This document shows positions 41,947 through 55,608 of a stretch of 64,000 nucleotides of DNA, piece after piece. Each line of letters begins with the position of its first letter. Position 1 is the stretch's first letter. The notes beneath the pieces were generated by a model that was not told where the DNA came from, made no database searches, and saw only the letters and a list, made by a program, of their open reading frames with translations. Both the position numbers and the translations under genes were made by a program. The stretch is from Plasmodiophora brassicae (taxonomy: Eukaryota; Endomyxa; Phytomyxea; Plasmodiophorida; Plasmodiophoridae): the NCBI GenBank assembly GCA_039704465.1, contig JASFAU010000004.1, positions 744,001 through 808,000 on the forward strand, written 5' to 3'.

Positions 41947-44900
41947 TCAAACGTACCAGAGCAGCATAAAGACTTCCCCAGCGATGAACACGAACAGAAC
42001 GGCGTAACTGACGACGAGTATCGCGTTCTTCCGCAAGGAGCGGTGGTTCTCGTCGTCCTTCTTGACGACGTCGGCGTCGTTATCAATGTCCAGCGCCACC
42101 TGCTGTGGAGACGCCGCAGTACTACTGCCCTGTCGCTTCAGCGTCGACACAGCGGCCTGTCCTTGAACGTTCGTCCCGCTGCTCTGCTTCTGCACCTCCG
42201 TCGTACTGCCTTGCCTCTGCAAACCGGTGGCGTCACCCTCCAGCACCTTGCTGCTGCCTTGCCTTCGGAGCCCATGTTGTGGAGGCGCACCGGCTGCCCC
42301 ATCCGCACGCAAGGCCCCACTGTTCTGTCTCTTCAGCCCGGTCGTGGCCAGGTTCTTCGTGCTGCCCTGCCGTTTGGGTGACGCGTCCTCAATGATGTTG
42401 TCAACGGCCGCCTTCAGAGCGAGCCGAACCGACCCGGCGCGCTGCACGGGTCGGGGAGCGGGTCTCACGCCGATCAACGCCCGTAACGATGCCTTCCATC
42501 TGTCGAGCCGCGACCGACTTGCGCTGGAGCTGGCATCAGGTGACAGCCCGCGCTGGCCGTTGGATCGCGTCGGTGTCGTCGCTGACTTGGGCGCCTCAGC
42601 GCTGGCCGCTGGCGCGGGATCTGGCGCTGCCGCCGACGCTTGGCGACGCGACTGCTTCTCCTGCTCCACCTTGAGCATCTTGGAGAGCTTCGGCACCTTG
42701 TGCGACGTTTTCCCTCCCTTCAACCGGTGCTGTCTCTCGGGCGTCGGCGCCAGTGACGACGGCGATGTCGGCTTGTCACCGGTTGGCGTCGCCAGCTTCG
42801 CCTGACTGCCCGATTTCTGCAACGTCGCCAGCTTCGCCTGACTGCCCGACTTCTGCAACGACGGCTGCGCCATGCTCTGCGCCTTGCCGATTGTTTTCGT
42901 CGCCGGCTTAGCGTCCGGCGACGCGTCCTTCTGTACGTCGATGACAACGTCCTTGGCGGCGACGCTCGCCATCGTCGTCAGCGCCCGTCGTTGGGCGATC
43001 CTGGCTGTCCACTTGCCAGCGGCGGGCGACACAGGTGCTGACGTCGAAGGCGACGGTTCCGTTGTCGTCGCCTGCAACGTGGGCGCTGGTTGTGCTTCAG
43101 CTGGCGGTTCTGCCCCCTTGCCGGTGTCGACATCCTGAGCAGGGGCGGGTGTCGATTCCAACGTGTTCAGTTGCTTCTTGAGGTCGGCAACGAGCTGCTT
43201 GGAGCGCTGCCGCCGATGTGAGGGCGCTGGGCGTGGTAATGGTAACGGAGCGGCCACGGCTGCGTTCGCCAGGAGCGGGAACGCTCGCGCCAGACCCTGC
43301 GTGTACCGTTTGTAGGAGATGGCAGGCTGGACGCGATCGACGATGCCCTTGCGGCGTGCCTGTTCGGCGTCGTCTTCGGCCTCGTACTTGTAGCTGAGGA
43401 AGAGCAGGTAGGTGATCAGGTAGGACGACGGCATCTGGATGACGGCCGTGCTGACGCTGATCCCGACCTTCTGCTGCCAGGTCGGGTTCTCGAACTGGAC
43501 GAACAGCGCCGAGAGGACCATGGTCGAGAACGTGGCGAACATGAGGACGAAGATGCGCTGCGGCCGGGTCATGGACAGGTTGTCGCGGAACACGAAGACG
43601 GACACCAGCGAGTGGTTCATGCACCAGAAATCAAACAGGATCCGCCACAGGCTCAGGCGCTGCCTGGGTTTCAGCTCAACGCCCAGGACGCAGTCCATCT
43701 TGAGCGTGCAGCGCCCGTCGACCGACGTCACCGTCCCGGCGTGCAACTCGCCATCAGTCAGGAACTTCAACGGCAGCTCGAACGTGCACTTCGTCGGCAT
43801 CGCCGACAGGCCCTGGTTGGCAGCGTCCGTGTCGCTCGACGACGCGTCGATGACGATCGTTGATGTCGACAGGTTCGTGGCCGTGATCTCCATGGCGACG
43901 ACCTGGTTGAAGTTCGCGCCGCCCAGCAACTTCTTCGACTTCGTCGTCGCCGACACAACGAACTGCCCGATGTGGATGTCGACCTGGCACGATGTGCCCT
44001 GCAGGCCGGTGACCGTGTCGAGCAGGAAGTACATGACGCCAGCGCCACTGCCCTTCAGGATGCCGGCCGCCTCCAGCGCCTTCAGGTGCTGCTCCCGCTC
44101 GCGTAGGTCCATGACGCGGCCCCAGATGGCGCCGATCACGCCGCACCCGACGATAACGCTGACGATGGCGATCACGCTGTAGTTCAGGTTCTTGCCCTCG
44201 AGCAGAAGCTCCAAGCTCTTCGTGTCTGGGACGGCGACCTTCGGGACGAACGGCGCCACCAACGTCGTGAAATCGGTGGCGTGGTTGCAATGACAGGAGA
44301 CGTCGCCCAGGTCATTCGCGACCGGATAGCAACCGTCGGTCGACCAGGCCTGCGTCGTGCTGTTGAACCAGACGCAGACGGTCTGGCTCAGGCAGGCCGG
44401 ACCACTGAACCCGACATCGCAAAGGCACTGGTTCGTCGCCGGGTCGCAACGACCGACCCCGTTGCAATGGACAAAGTCGGTGCCGTTGTAGATCAAGCCT
44501 GGGCAGGACGACGACGCCTGACCGGACGCGGGACTCGGCGCTGGCGCGCACATGGACGCCTGAATGGCGAGCGGGTTCGTCAGGTTGGACAGGTGGACCT
44601 CCGGGACGGTATCGCTCGAGAAGGCGACGGTCGTCACGCCCCCGCAGACGGACTCGCCGTTGTACGCGTAGATGTTCGACGCCCAGACAGTGGATTGGAC
44701 GCCGACCGGCCCGCCGATCGACGACGTCGCCGACGTAGGAACCGTCAGCAGCGACGTGTGGATCGGCGTCGCTGGCAGCACCTTCGACGTCGTTGTGTTG
44801 AACTGTTTCGTCGTCATCACCTTCGGCTGCTCGCCCGGCTCCATCGACAGTAACGACGACTGCGCCAGCGTCCCGATCACGTTCTTGAACAGCAACGTCT

Positions 44901-47900
44901 GCTTCACCTTGGCCGGGTCGATGTAGACGGTCGGCGCGGGCGTCGGTGCGCCACCGGGTGCAGGGGCGGGCGGTGCGGGCGTCGGGCTCGGTGCTGTCGT
45001 TAGCAGCGCGTCCATCAGCGACGACGCGGTGGACGCGATCGCCGACGCTGATGATGGGGATAGTCCACCGCCGCCTAACGATGCGGACGTCGCCAGGCTG
45101 CTGACGAAGTTCAGCGCGGTCGACGCCGTTGAAGGCGTCAGCGAGGAGGCGTCGGCCGTGATGGCTTGCAGGGCTGATGCTTTACAGCTGACCTCGCTCG
45201 GGCTCATCGCGACGGACGATGACGACACAGACACCAGCGCGTTGATCAGTGACGTCTGCAAGCTGGACATGACGGCGGACGCGCTCGATCCAAGGCTGTT
45301 GAGCAGGCCGGCCCCGGCCGTGATGATATCCAGCACCTTGCTCGTGTCGGCGCTGCCGGTCGCCAGGTTGATCGAGTCGATGACGGCGGTCTGGAAGAAG
45401 GCTTGGGCGGCAGCGCCGTTGGTCAGGACCGGCGGTTTCACAGTGATGTTGCAGGTGGCCGGCTGGCTGACCGCCCCGAAGTTGTCGACGGCGCGTACGA
45501 ACGCCCTGATCACGTAGCCTTTCGAGGCCACCCCCGGCGAGAGGATCGTGCTGACCGACGTGGACGCCGATTGCACACCGCCACCCAACGGGGCTTCGGC
45601 GCCGATCGCGTCGTTGAAGTACGAGAAGGTGTACGTCAGCGGGAAGTCGGACGAGTCGTCGTTCCACGACTGCGTTAGCAGCAGGAACGACGTGCTGAGC
45701 GCCTGGCCGGACGAAGGGGAACAGACCAGGATCCCACCGCGAGGCGGCGCGTTGACAACGAACGTGATGGACGCGTACGACGTCCCGCCGGGATCGGTGG
45801 CCATCACGGTGAACGTGTACGACTGGTACGGGTTAAGGACGCCACCGGCCAGCTTCAGGACGGGGTTCGTCACCGACGTCAGCACCACCGACTTGGAACC
45901 CAGTTTCAATGCCGGGTCGTTGCATGTCCAGAACAACGTCGCCGGCGCCGTCGTCGACACGAACGACGTCACGGTCGCCTGCAGGACCAACGGCTGCACC
46001 GGGTCCACCTTCGACACCGACAGCGGCGTGATCGCCACCGACGGTGGGTTGTACGACGGATACGGTGGTTCAGACACCTGGAAGTCGACGTGGCCGGTCA
46101 CGGTTCGTACAGGATTTGCTGGGACCGGCGCCGTTGCCGTCACGGTCACTCGATAGTTACTGTGGCCTGAACCCGAGAACGCGTTCGCCGCGATGGTCAC
46201 AGTCGATTTGGTCGTCGAGAAGAACACGGTGGTGGCATTGGGACAGGGACCCATTGGCACCGTGTACGTGATGCCGTCGTTCGTGTCCAGCCACTGGCAC
46301 GTCCAAGCAAACAGCAAATCCGGGCTGAGGCCGTTCGGGTCCTTGGTCTGGCTCGCGTCGAGCGTGATTGCACGGGTCGTTATGTACGACCCGGATCCTG
46401 ACAGACGCAGGACGAGCGGCGACGCCAACGTCGTGACGTTAACAGTGGTCGTTGCCGACAGCGCTGGGTTCGATTGCATCGAGACCAGCACCGCGAACGT
46501 GTACGTCGTACCGGGCGCGAGTGTGCCACCTGGCAGGCGAAGGATACGTTGCGCGGCGGCTGATGTGGATAGTTGCACGCCTCCTGTTACTGTCCACAGG
46601 TACGATAGGGCGGCGTTGCCTCGGGCACAGGTCGCCGCCTGCGCGACCGCCTCGAGAAGAAGCGAGTCAGTGGCGTAGATCTGTTGCTGGGCGGTGCCGG
46701 AGATGGACACAGAGGGGACCGGCAGTCCGATGATCTTGATACGGGTCCTAGTAACTGGACTTCGCCCGCCGAGGAACGTGGACACGACGGCCAGGTCGAC
46801 GTCGACGTGGCTAGCGTTGGCGCTAAGGTTCGTCAGGTAGAAGAACGGTTGGTTCGGGATGGTCGCGCCCAGTGACGTGTTCCAGACGTAGACCAGGGCG
46901 CCGTAATCGGGTGACGACGACTGGATACCGCTGACGAGGATCGTGTCGCAGTAGCTGGAACTGGAAGGTGCCGTTATGACCGCGGTCGGGATCGGCGGGG
47001 ACGCCGGTGGCATCACGGTTAACGCGTTGCCGCCAATGTCGAGGACGTCACCAGGTCGGATGGCGGGTGACGTTCCAAGCCCGATAACCACTTGTGATGT
47101 TGTCGTGGTGACCGCGTCCGCGAAGAACGGATGGCACAGTGCTCCTTGACCGAGCAGGGCAACAACGGACCCGGGAAGGCAGGTCGAACACGTCGAACAA
47201 AGGCGAATGATGGCGGATGTGTAATCCGGGCTGGACGGGAACCCAAGGGTCAACGAGCTCCCGTCGTTCGCGAACCTGATGCTGACTGGCGGCGGGAGCG
47301 GCTGGAGCGTCTGTGGGGCGGTCGAAACGCCTGGCTTTAGGATCCGGGTTGGGTGCACAGTACGTTTTCGGGTCGTTGGCGATCTGGTCGTCGTTGGCAG
47401 TCTCGCCATCGTTGGCAATCTAGTCACCGTTGGCAATCTTGTCGTCACTGGCGATTTAGAGGCCTTTGGCGATCTAGACGCCGTTGGCGATCTAGGCGTC
47501 GTTGGATTTCGTATCGGGTGCTTCGTTGATATTCTTGTAGTCGGGCGCCTGGTTGATCTTCTCGTGATAGGGTAGGTGGGAGGCCTTGTTGTTCGTCGTA
47601 TCGGGGACGGCTGTCGCGTTGTGGGATGCCGCGTGGTCGCGTAGAACCGGTCCCGTTTTCGAAACCAGTGCGACATGATGACGGAATCCTCGAGGCTGTC
47701 GTTGTAGACGACGAAATCGGTGACATGGCAATCGGCAACGGATGATGTGTTTGCAGGCAGGAACAGGTTGGGGCTCGACGATGACACGTTGGCGAAGTAG
47801 TCCGCGTTGAAACGCAGCGAATCTAAACCAGGTACCATTGTCTGTACAGCATGTATCAGTTTGTTTCATCACCAACGTGATCGACATTATCGCCTTACAG

Positions 47901-50900
47901 CAACGTAGACCTTCGCCAACGTCTCCGCTTTGGAGATAATGATCGCCACGAAATGCCACGCGTTCAACGTTAGGTTCCCAGGTGCGACGAGGTTCACAGA
48001 TTGTGATACGACGCTAAGCCTATGGAATGTCAGGAACCGATTTGATCATATCGCGACACCAGCGAGATCCCACTTCATGGCAGGGTCGATGTAGAGCGCT
48101 GGTCCAGGGTTCTGCGCGGATCCTCGAACAAAGACGGAGCTGACGTTGGTTGGGGTCGACAGAGGGCGCAGGAAAAGCATGTAGCTCGAGTCACCAGACG
48201 GCAACGAGGAATTGGCAAGGCGGCCTGCAGTGGGCCGGATCGGTGTCGGACCCGCAACGATCGTGTAGGCGATGGGGGCGCCCGAGTGCACCGGGAACGT
48301 CACGTTAGCGCGCTGTGCATAGTACGCCCTGACTTGCTCATCGGTGAGATCGGTGTTGATCACGGCGAGATGGGCAATGGTGCCTGCGACCGGGGAGTAT
48401 GAACTGCGATTCGATGTCGCGAACACGTTCAGTTGCATGGTGCTGGGTTGCGGTCTGCATTGCACCATGGTGTCGTACATCGTCGTCCCTGGGCCTAGCC
48501 TCTGCGTTCACGACATCAGTAACAGAGAGAGGGGGAGAGCGCGGAAAGGGAGCTGGTGCACACCTGGGTGTAAACTCTGATGTAACTATCTGCCGACATG
48601 ACGATTGCGACGAAGAACCATTGATTGGGGACCAGGGCTGCGTCTGGGTTCACCCAAACGGTACAGTTGCAGCATTCCGATGATCGAGTCGACACAATTA
48701 GCCTGGCACGAGTTTAAGAGGGCAGTCGGTTGTCGGGTAGAGTGACATCTTTGCCGACCTTCCATCTGAGTTGATGCTCACCTCCGGGTACCGATCGCTG
48801 GATGACACGCCCGGCTGGGCGCTAAACAGGCTGGACGTTGACGGTAGACTGGTGACCTTGACGTAGAGGACATAGGTGAGTTCGGCCATCGATTGCGGCA
48901 TGGATAAAGATGTCGTCAGCTGTAGGCCTGGCGAAGGGGAGAACGCTCGACGGAAGATGTCATATTGCAGATAGGATTGTGACCCGTTCATGTGGTGCCT
49001 CATGGAGATGTCTTGAATTTGCGTTGGTGACAGCCACCCGTTGAAGAACGAGACATCGCCAACGAGGACGTCTGCCACCGGGTAATGTCCATCACTGCTG
49101 CCCAAGAGCAGCCGTGCACCAGGTTGTACGACCTTCAGGCCACGATACTGCGCCTGGTATGCCTTCAAAGGGCCTCGGTTACCCGGCTGTTCATGGTGCT
49201 CAGAACGAACTGGGTAAACGTGTGTACAAGCAAGCGTGTACCGAAAAGTACACCCAGATGCCACGATCGACTTCAATCGTGAACGCCAAGAAGAACCATG
49301 TGCTGAGCGATAACCCGAAATCGAACTGGGCTTGAAAGTTCATCCCCCCAGCGACGCTAGATTGCTGGTAAATTGTCAAGCTACAAGAGTCGGCGAGATG
49401 TTAGGCACGACTCCGTTCAATGGGTAAGAGCCCGGTCGTACCTGCGATTCACGCCAAGCAGAAGGGTTGGGGTCAGCTCGCTGGTACCCGGAGTCTGTAC
49501 AGTGAGGATTGCTGCTGGATTCATCAAAGTCCAGCTTTTGATGTACACCCACATCGTGAACGTCATATCGAGAGCCAGCGACACGTTCAAAGCGGCAGGG
49601 CCGACTAGCAGGTCGCGTTGTGGCTGTATCGGTGTCGTCAGGATCTGCGTCTCGACAGCAGGCGGTACTGGGGGCGACGGCTGCTGCGTCACGTTGTACG
49701 TCTGAGCAACCATCGTGACCTGCGAATCAGAGAAGCTCCCGTTCCAGTAGGTGAATTCTGAAACGAAGACGGGCGCAGGAGGATATTGCCCGTCAGCCAC
49801 AGGGGTGCTCATGTACAGAGACGAATTCAAGTGCCGTTGTAGGTTAACGCCAGGCACTGCACTGGAGGCCTTCTCCTTCACAGTGGCACCAGTTGCATTC
49901 TGCACAGACCAACTATCAGGAGCTTACTTTTCAGTGCAGCGGGCGGGGGTTACGGTCAGGTAGATGTCGACACCTCTACCAGATCGGACGACGGCGCAGA
50001 CGAAATGCCATTGCTCGACCACGAGGGAGGCGTTCGTCGTGACTTTCGCCCACGTTTGGTTGCTCACGGCCACTTCGAAATGCAACCTGAGCAGGTACGC
50101 GCGTTACGATCAGTCTCACATCGTACGTAGGTGGCACACTTTCTCGTACCGGCCGTCATCCAACATAAGTAACCGAAGCGAGGGCGTGCTCTTGGTTGCT
50201 CTGGACAATATGACGCTCCCGTCGTGTGGGAGGTAGTACGGGTACACCAGCAGCGTATACGTCTCGTCTAGACTGGAGAACGACGATAACGAGGGCCAGG
50301 GCAGGACTGCCGCATCAGACCGAGATGGCTTAACCGGCGCCTTCCCGATGACATCCAGGCGAGCAATGTCGTTGATGGTGAATGTCATGTTCACCATCTC
50401 AGTGAGGACAGCCTGAAGTTGAGCGTCTAATAATGTGCTATTCCAGAACGAGAATTCGGCAACGTAAACGTCGGCCGGCAGGAAGCCATTATCGGCAGCG
50501 TTCGACCCAAGGTACACGGACGCGTTCACTGGAATTGTGTTGCGCCCGGTTGCCATCTCGATTCCAGACCACGTCCAGGACGTAAACGGCGCCTTAGGCT
50601 ATGGGACCAATTGCTTGTAAGATAAGGCAATTCACGATGGGTCCTTCCGCCGTTACCGCAAGATACGCGTAAGCGGCACGACCCTCTTGGATGACGAATG
50701 CCATAAAATACCACACGCTTGCAGAGAGGCGCAAGCGTGACGTTATCCCGAACGACATCGGCGTATCCGAATAGAAGTACACCCTAGAGACAGCCCATGT
50801 TCACTGGAAGGCGCGGCACCAGCAACGACTATTGCCTTACTGTCCGGTATTCAAGAGACGAACGGCCGGTGCGTGTCCAGTTGATCCTTGACGTTGTGTG

Positions 50901-53900
50901 CTGAACAGCATACCCGAGCATTCCGTTGATTCCTTGAGCTGGACAAACATGGTGTACGTGACGCTTCTCGATGCGGTCGTTGGCAAAGCAGTCCATGGGC
51001 CGACCGGCGGTTCCCCCTGACGAGGAGAGACAGCCGTTGTGCCCACTAACGGGTACTTGACGACCGAAGCCGCCTGGATCGAGTAATTCTTCGCCGCATG
51101 AGCATTGTAGAAGTCGAAGATGATGGAGTCGTTGTCGGCGGTTCCGTTGAAGAATGTCAGGTCGGCAACGACAACGTCGGCCAGTGGACGGTTTGGGTCA
51201 ACGGTCCCGACCATGACGACTGCATCGGCCGGGGCACTGCTCATGCCACGAACGAAACGGGTTGAGGTGGCGAGAGCTGCGCCACGTGTTCTATTTGCCT
51301 AGCATGCCATCTGGGTCAGCAGGAGGGTGAATACGAAAGGGGGCAGGGGACCCACAGTCGAGTACAGGGTGACGTAACCATCGGAGTAGACCGACCAGGC
51401 CAGAAAGTACCATCTCCCGGCAACGACGCCAGTAGAAATCGGGATTCCACCTATCGTCGTGTTGGTGAAATTGAGGTAGAACCTGAGCACAGGCGTCGTC
51501 GCTGGTCAGTATGGTCCTGAATAAGGCTGCTAGGGGCAGCGACTGACGTTCCGCCATTGACAACACCAGATGACGTTGTGTTCTGGTTGACGAGGTAGAG
51601 TATCGGGAAGTAGCTGCTGGGCAACGACGGTGACGCGACAGAGAACACGACATCCGACGACAACGGCAGGCTGTCGACACGAACGAACAGACAGAACGTG
51701 TGGTCCAGAGACCTCAGCGGGATCGTGGAGGCGCTGGCAACGACCTGTCCCCAAGCGGGTCGAACCGGCTGGGGAGTCATCGTAAACGCCATTGGCACTA
51801 CCCACGGTATCGTATACGTCTCGTTCCTCGACTTGTAATACGCCAGGACAGTGGCGTCGTCAATGGTGCCGTTCCAGTACTCCACGTCCCTGAGGTAGAC
51901 GCGGGCGGTTGGGTAGTCGTCATCGGCTGCGCTAGACCCGAAGAAGACTGATGCATTGGCAGGCATCTTGGTCGACCCACGAACTGTCTGGGCCGTGATC
52001 GTGGCGTTAGGGACCAGGGGTGCGGTCTTACCCTTTCAAAGCACTGATTAGGAGAACGAATCATGCATGAACCATTCGGCTTACAACGGTCCAGACTCTA
52101 GCCCAACGATTGCTGCTCACGGTAAAGGCCAGGAACGCCCAGTTGCCGGTGGTCGCTCTGGAGGTGTTGGTCCAGATATCGAAGCCAATAGCCCCGTGTT
52201 CACGAATACGGAACCTGATATCTCGTGAGATCGCCCGACTACTCCGATTGATAGTGAACGCACCGCCCATCATTGTTCAGGAGCACCCTCGGCGACTCCA
52301 TGTTCGTTCCCTGGCGCTGGACGACCATGACGGAATCGATCCACGACGGCATCCGGCGAACGTATACGAACATGGCAAAGCTCCAATCAGCAGACGCGAG
52401 CGGGAGCGTCTGCCATGTTGCAACGGGATGGTTGCTACGTGACGGTACTGCCAACGACGATGTCGTCAACGGGAATGACACTGTCGGGGGCTCGGCGGAA
52501 TCCACCAGCGTCGCATTACTATGTTTCGAGAAGTAATCCAGGACCTTTGGCAGGATCGTATCAGACAGAGACGTGCTACTCGACACTGCCGAATACCTCA
52601 TCGTACGACAGTGATCCATTCCAGTAGGTGAGGTCGTAGACGATGGCGGATGATGGCGGGTTGTCGTTGTCAGCAGCACACTGGCCAAGGTAGACGGATG
52701 CGTTCGCAGGCATCGACGGGAATCCTCGATACTCGCCAGGCATATGAAGACGGGGAGCCTGGGTTCTCTCCTGTTTCCAGATATAGTATCAGCCGACGAT
52801 TCAGCTGCCGTTAGCGTTGAACGAACCGCAACGTAAAACCAGAAGCCATGGTCGATCTCGGTGATGATGCAGGCGGTGTAGGCCACCCCAACAGTCAGGT
52901 TCCAGGTGGTTGCCCAGACGCCATCAGTACTATTCCAGGCGGTTGACCTGACGACCGTCGGGAAAACCGTCGATGAATAAAACAGCCTGAGGCGAGCGCT
53001 GGATTAGTAAGAGCAACGCTTTACGCCAACGCCATTACCGTCCGTTGGGTGCCACCAGCAACTGAGGCGCACGCTGATTGGTGCCATCTCGCTGCACAGT
53101 AAACAGGACCTGCCAGTCGACGAACGGGTACAGTAGGCGGAATACAAGACAGTAGCTGGCTTCGACAGAACCCAGCGGGACGGTGGTCCAGTTAGCCAGT
53201 GGGGAACCACCTTGAGTCGGAATCGACGGTCGCGTTAACAGCGGATGCCTGGTGAACGCGTCGACGTTCCCGTAGGTGTTGTTCCTGTTCGTCAGGTAGT
53301 ACTGCTGTATCTGGGCCAGAGGCAAGCTCCCGTTATAGAACGACATATCCCTGACAAAGACGTCGGCGGCAGGATAAGGCGAGCCCCCTGAGGACATGCC
53401 AAGATAGACGGAAGCGTTCGCAGGGATTGGATTTACGCCACGAAACATGTTAATGGACGTTAATCGCACAGCAGTGTCCCTCGGATCCTGTAATCGGCAA
53501 GAGAGTCAGCAACGACACGTAAGAGGACGCCTGTGCTGTGAGCGAACCGCCGCGTATGTCGATATGACTTTGTCACCGGCGAATGCAATGGCGATGAAGT
53601 ACCATTGTTCCAACTGTATCGTTGTGTTCGTCAGGTTCACGTCGACGTGTTGAGTCGTGTCGAACTCCATGTAGAGCCTGTAGCGGATTCAGAAACGGGT
53701 ATCCATGACAGTGATCGAGGAACTTGCCTCGTGCCGTTGACGAGGAACAGCTGCGGTGCTCTCATGGGTGACCCTTCGGCCTGGACCGAGAGAACCGTGC
53801 TCCATCTTGGGCATGGATTCCGCACCTGAACGAACAGGACGAACGTGCCATCCGGCGAATGCAACGGCACGCTGGAGTTAGACGCGACCGGGGGACCGCC

Positions 53901-55343
53901 GTTTCTCGGCCTCTGGGGCGATGTCACAATTGGGTATCGTGTCGCGGGCAACGATGACGGGAACGTCGACGTGCTATACGTCAGTATATACGAGAACAGC
54001 TCGTGCTGGTCCAATGGTCGGTTGAGGAATGCGAAGTTGGCGATCATGGCGTCAACCGGAGGCTGATTGCCATCGACGGCGCTGACGTAGAGCTGTGAAC
54101 CTGACGAGATGTGGAGGCCCGTGCTGATGTTCGCCGTCACCGCTGTCAGCGCATTAGCGCTGGCAGTCGCCAGATCCTGTAGGACGCGTCACAATTGAGT
54201 AACTGGTGAATTGCACACCGGCTGACGAACCCCGATGTAAATGCTTTCGTTGTGCCGACTATGGACGACGATCCCGAGGAAGTACCATCGGTCTGGGACG
54301 AGGGCACCGGCCCTCGTTACTAACGGAGCCGCAACACCTGGTATGTCTAACGAGATGCTGTTGTCGTTGTCGGTCAGCGGTTGTGATGATGGTAAGCGAT
54401 GTGGGCGGACACGCCTTACCTGCCGTTCGTCTGGATGTCGGCCGAGATGGAGAACGTCCCTGTTGATTTCGGCGTCTGTACCCGGAAGAGATTGGCGGAC
54501 GAGAAGAGGGACTGGCGGATGTTGATAAACATGACGAAGGTCATGTCCGTCGAATTGACAGGCCCTAGCGAATGGCCTCTTTGCGGTTCGAATACACTAA
54601 CCGGACGTGGAGGTCTCGAGGTCGACCTTCTCGTCGTCAGAGCCGTATTTCGGATCGTCCTGTTGTGTAATGTCATGCACAGCAACGAATGCGATACAGC
54701 AGCTGGGTATAATGGACGCACGTCATCGGTTTCACGACCCAGAACAGCGCCTTGAAGTTCATCAGCATTGTCGTGGAATTGGAGAAGAACGAAATGAACA
54801 TGGACGGCCCCCTGGACTGGAAGACCGCCGTCGGCACCGACGACGATCGGTGCAACTCAACGGAGCCGTTTAAAGGCGTCCTTCTGTCGCCTTCGTAAAA
54901 GTCGATGCCTTCGACACCGTCGGCATCGGCCACGAACGCCAGGGCCTGGATGGCGACTTTATCGCCAGCTGGGACATCGACCTCAATCTGGCAATCCAGA
55001 TGGGCATCGCTCGCGATCCAAGTGACGTTATCTGGTAACTGCGACGCGGTCATCGTCGAAACGGACACCGTCGACGAATTGCAATGTGCATGGACTAGGT
55101 GACAGGCGCCGGTCAGCGATGGGAACGGCACGCAGAGTCGTACATACTATAGCTGAAGTCGGAGCAGATGGCCTTGACGCCACACGACGTGTTCGTATTC
55201 GGCAGGGCCGGGTTGCATGCGGTAATCGCCAGGGGCGATCTGGTAAACTCAATCGTGTTCTGGCACGGCGCCGACAGCGACACGAGGCACATGGCGCTGA
55301 TGACGACGCCTGCCACCAGGTGGGCCGCATGGGTGATCGTCAT
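41947..55343 (-). CDS. Giant polycystin-1-like surface receptor (CUB, about ten LamG-like, PKD/REJ, EGF, GPS, four TM)
   Basis: Multi-exon gene; the last exon alone spans 41947 to about 47846 and encodes some 1960 residues, with roughly 2000 more upstream. Order from the N terminus: signal peptide (ATG 55343); CUB-like domain (about 54.75-55.1 kb); about ten LamG/concanavalin-like modules (47.7-54.7 kb); Thr/Pro/Arg linker; beta-sandwich region of PKD/REJ type (LDASQTKDPNG; SLLLEAVAQ); EGF-like knot (HCNGVGRCDPATNQCLCDVG); GPS site (CVWFNSTTQAW ... CHCNHATDFTTL); membrane helix; a long loop in the position of PLAT but without its consensus; RPQRIFVLMFATFSTMVLSALF and two more helices, the last at the very C terminus. 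The cytosolic part is basic and Ser-rich. The membrane set resembles a shortened polycystin-1. Adhesion or mechanosensing is inferred. Internal exon borders were checked only at some junctions. Confidence 0.8.
42101..42385 (-). repeat. Arg-Gln-x-Ser repeats in the receptor's cytosolic tail
   Basis: The tail holds at least five spaced copies of a basic-Gln-Gly/Asn-Ser motif (KRQGS, KRQNS, RRQGS, QRQGS, KRQGS), all of which fit basophilic kinase or 14-3-3 sites. Spacing is about 15-20 residues. They lie just before the last membrane helix. Confidence 0.75.
42788..42859. repeat. 36-bp tandem repeat, two copies
   Basis: Copies at 42788-42823 and 42824-42859 differ at one base and encode LQKSGSQAKLAT twice in the receptor tail. 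Confidence 0.9.
47690..54760 (-). repeat. Array of about ten LamG-like modules
   Basis: Each module of about 170-200 residues ends with N-A-S-V-Y-L-G, then P-A-D-V-x-V-x-D-x-x-F-x-N-G-S-L and a helix, followed by Pro-rich start and S-x-D-x-x-Y-T-x-F-V of the next. Module ends lie near 54.1, 53.4, 52.7, 51.9, 51.2, 50.5, 49.8, 49.1, 48.4 and 47.7 kb. Short introns recur between the central strand block and the W-x-F-x-A-x-x strand. Confidence 0.8.
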
Positions 55344-55608
55344 GCCGCGTCAGGCCGGCGACGCTTCAGACGCGCGCGTCGCCACAGACGGAACGGCCGC
55401 GAAGGCCGGTTCGGCAGCGCCGTTGTGCCCGCTATAAGCAAGAGAGTGTCAATGTCTGTTCTGCTGAGACTTGCAGCGACCGTGCACTCCGGGCTGCCCT
55501 ATGGCGCGCTGACGCGGGCACCCACCGTCACAACTAGTGAAGGGTGGTCTAACAAGAAATGCATATGCGACAGGGAACCAACGAAACCCAGACAGTGCGA
55601 TGTAATGC
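55344..55608. other. Spacer between two minus-strand genes
   Basis: Promoter region of the giant receptor; no gene seen. Confidence 0.5.
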
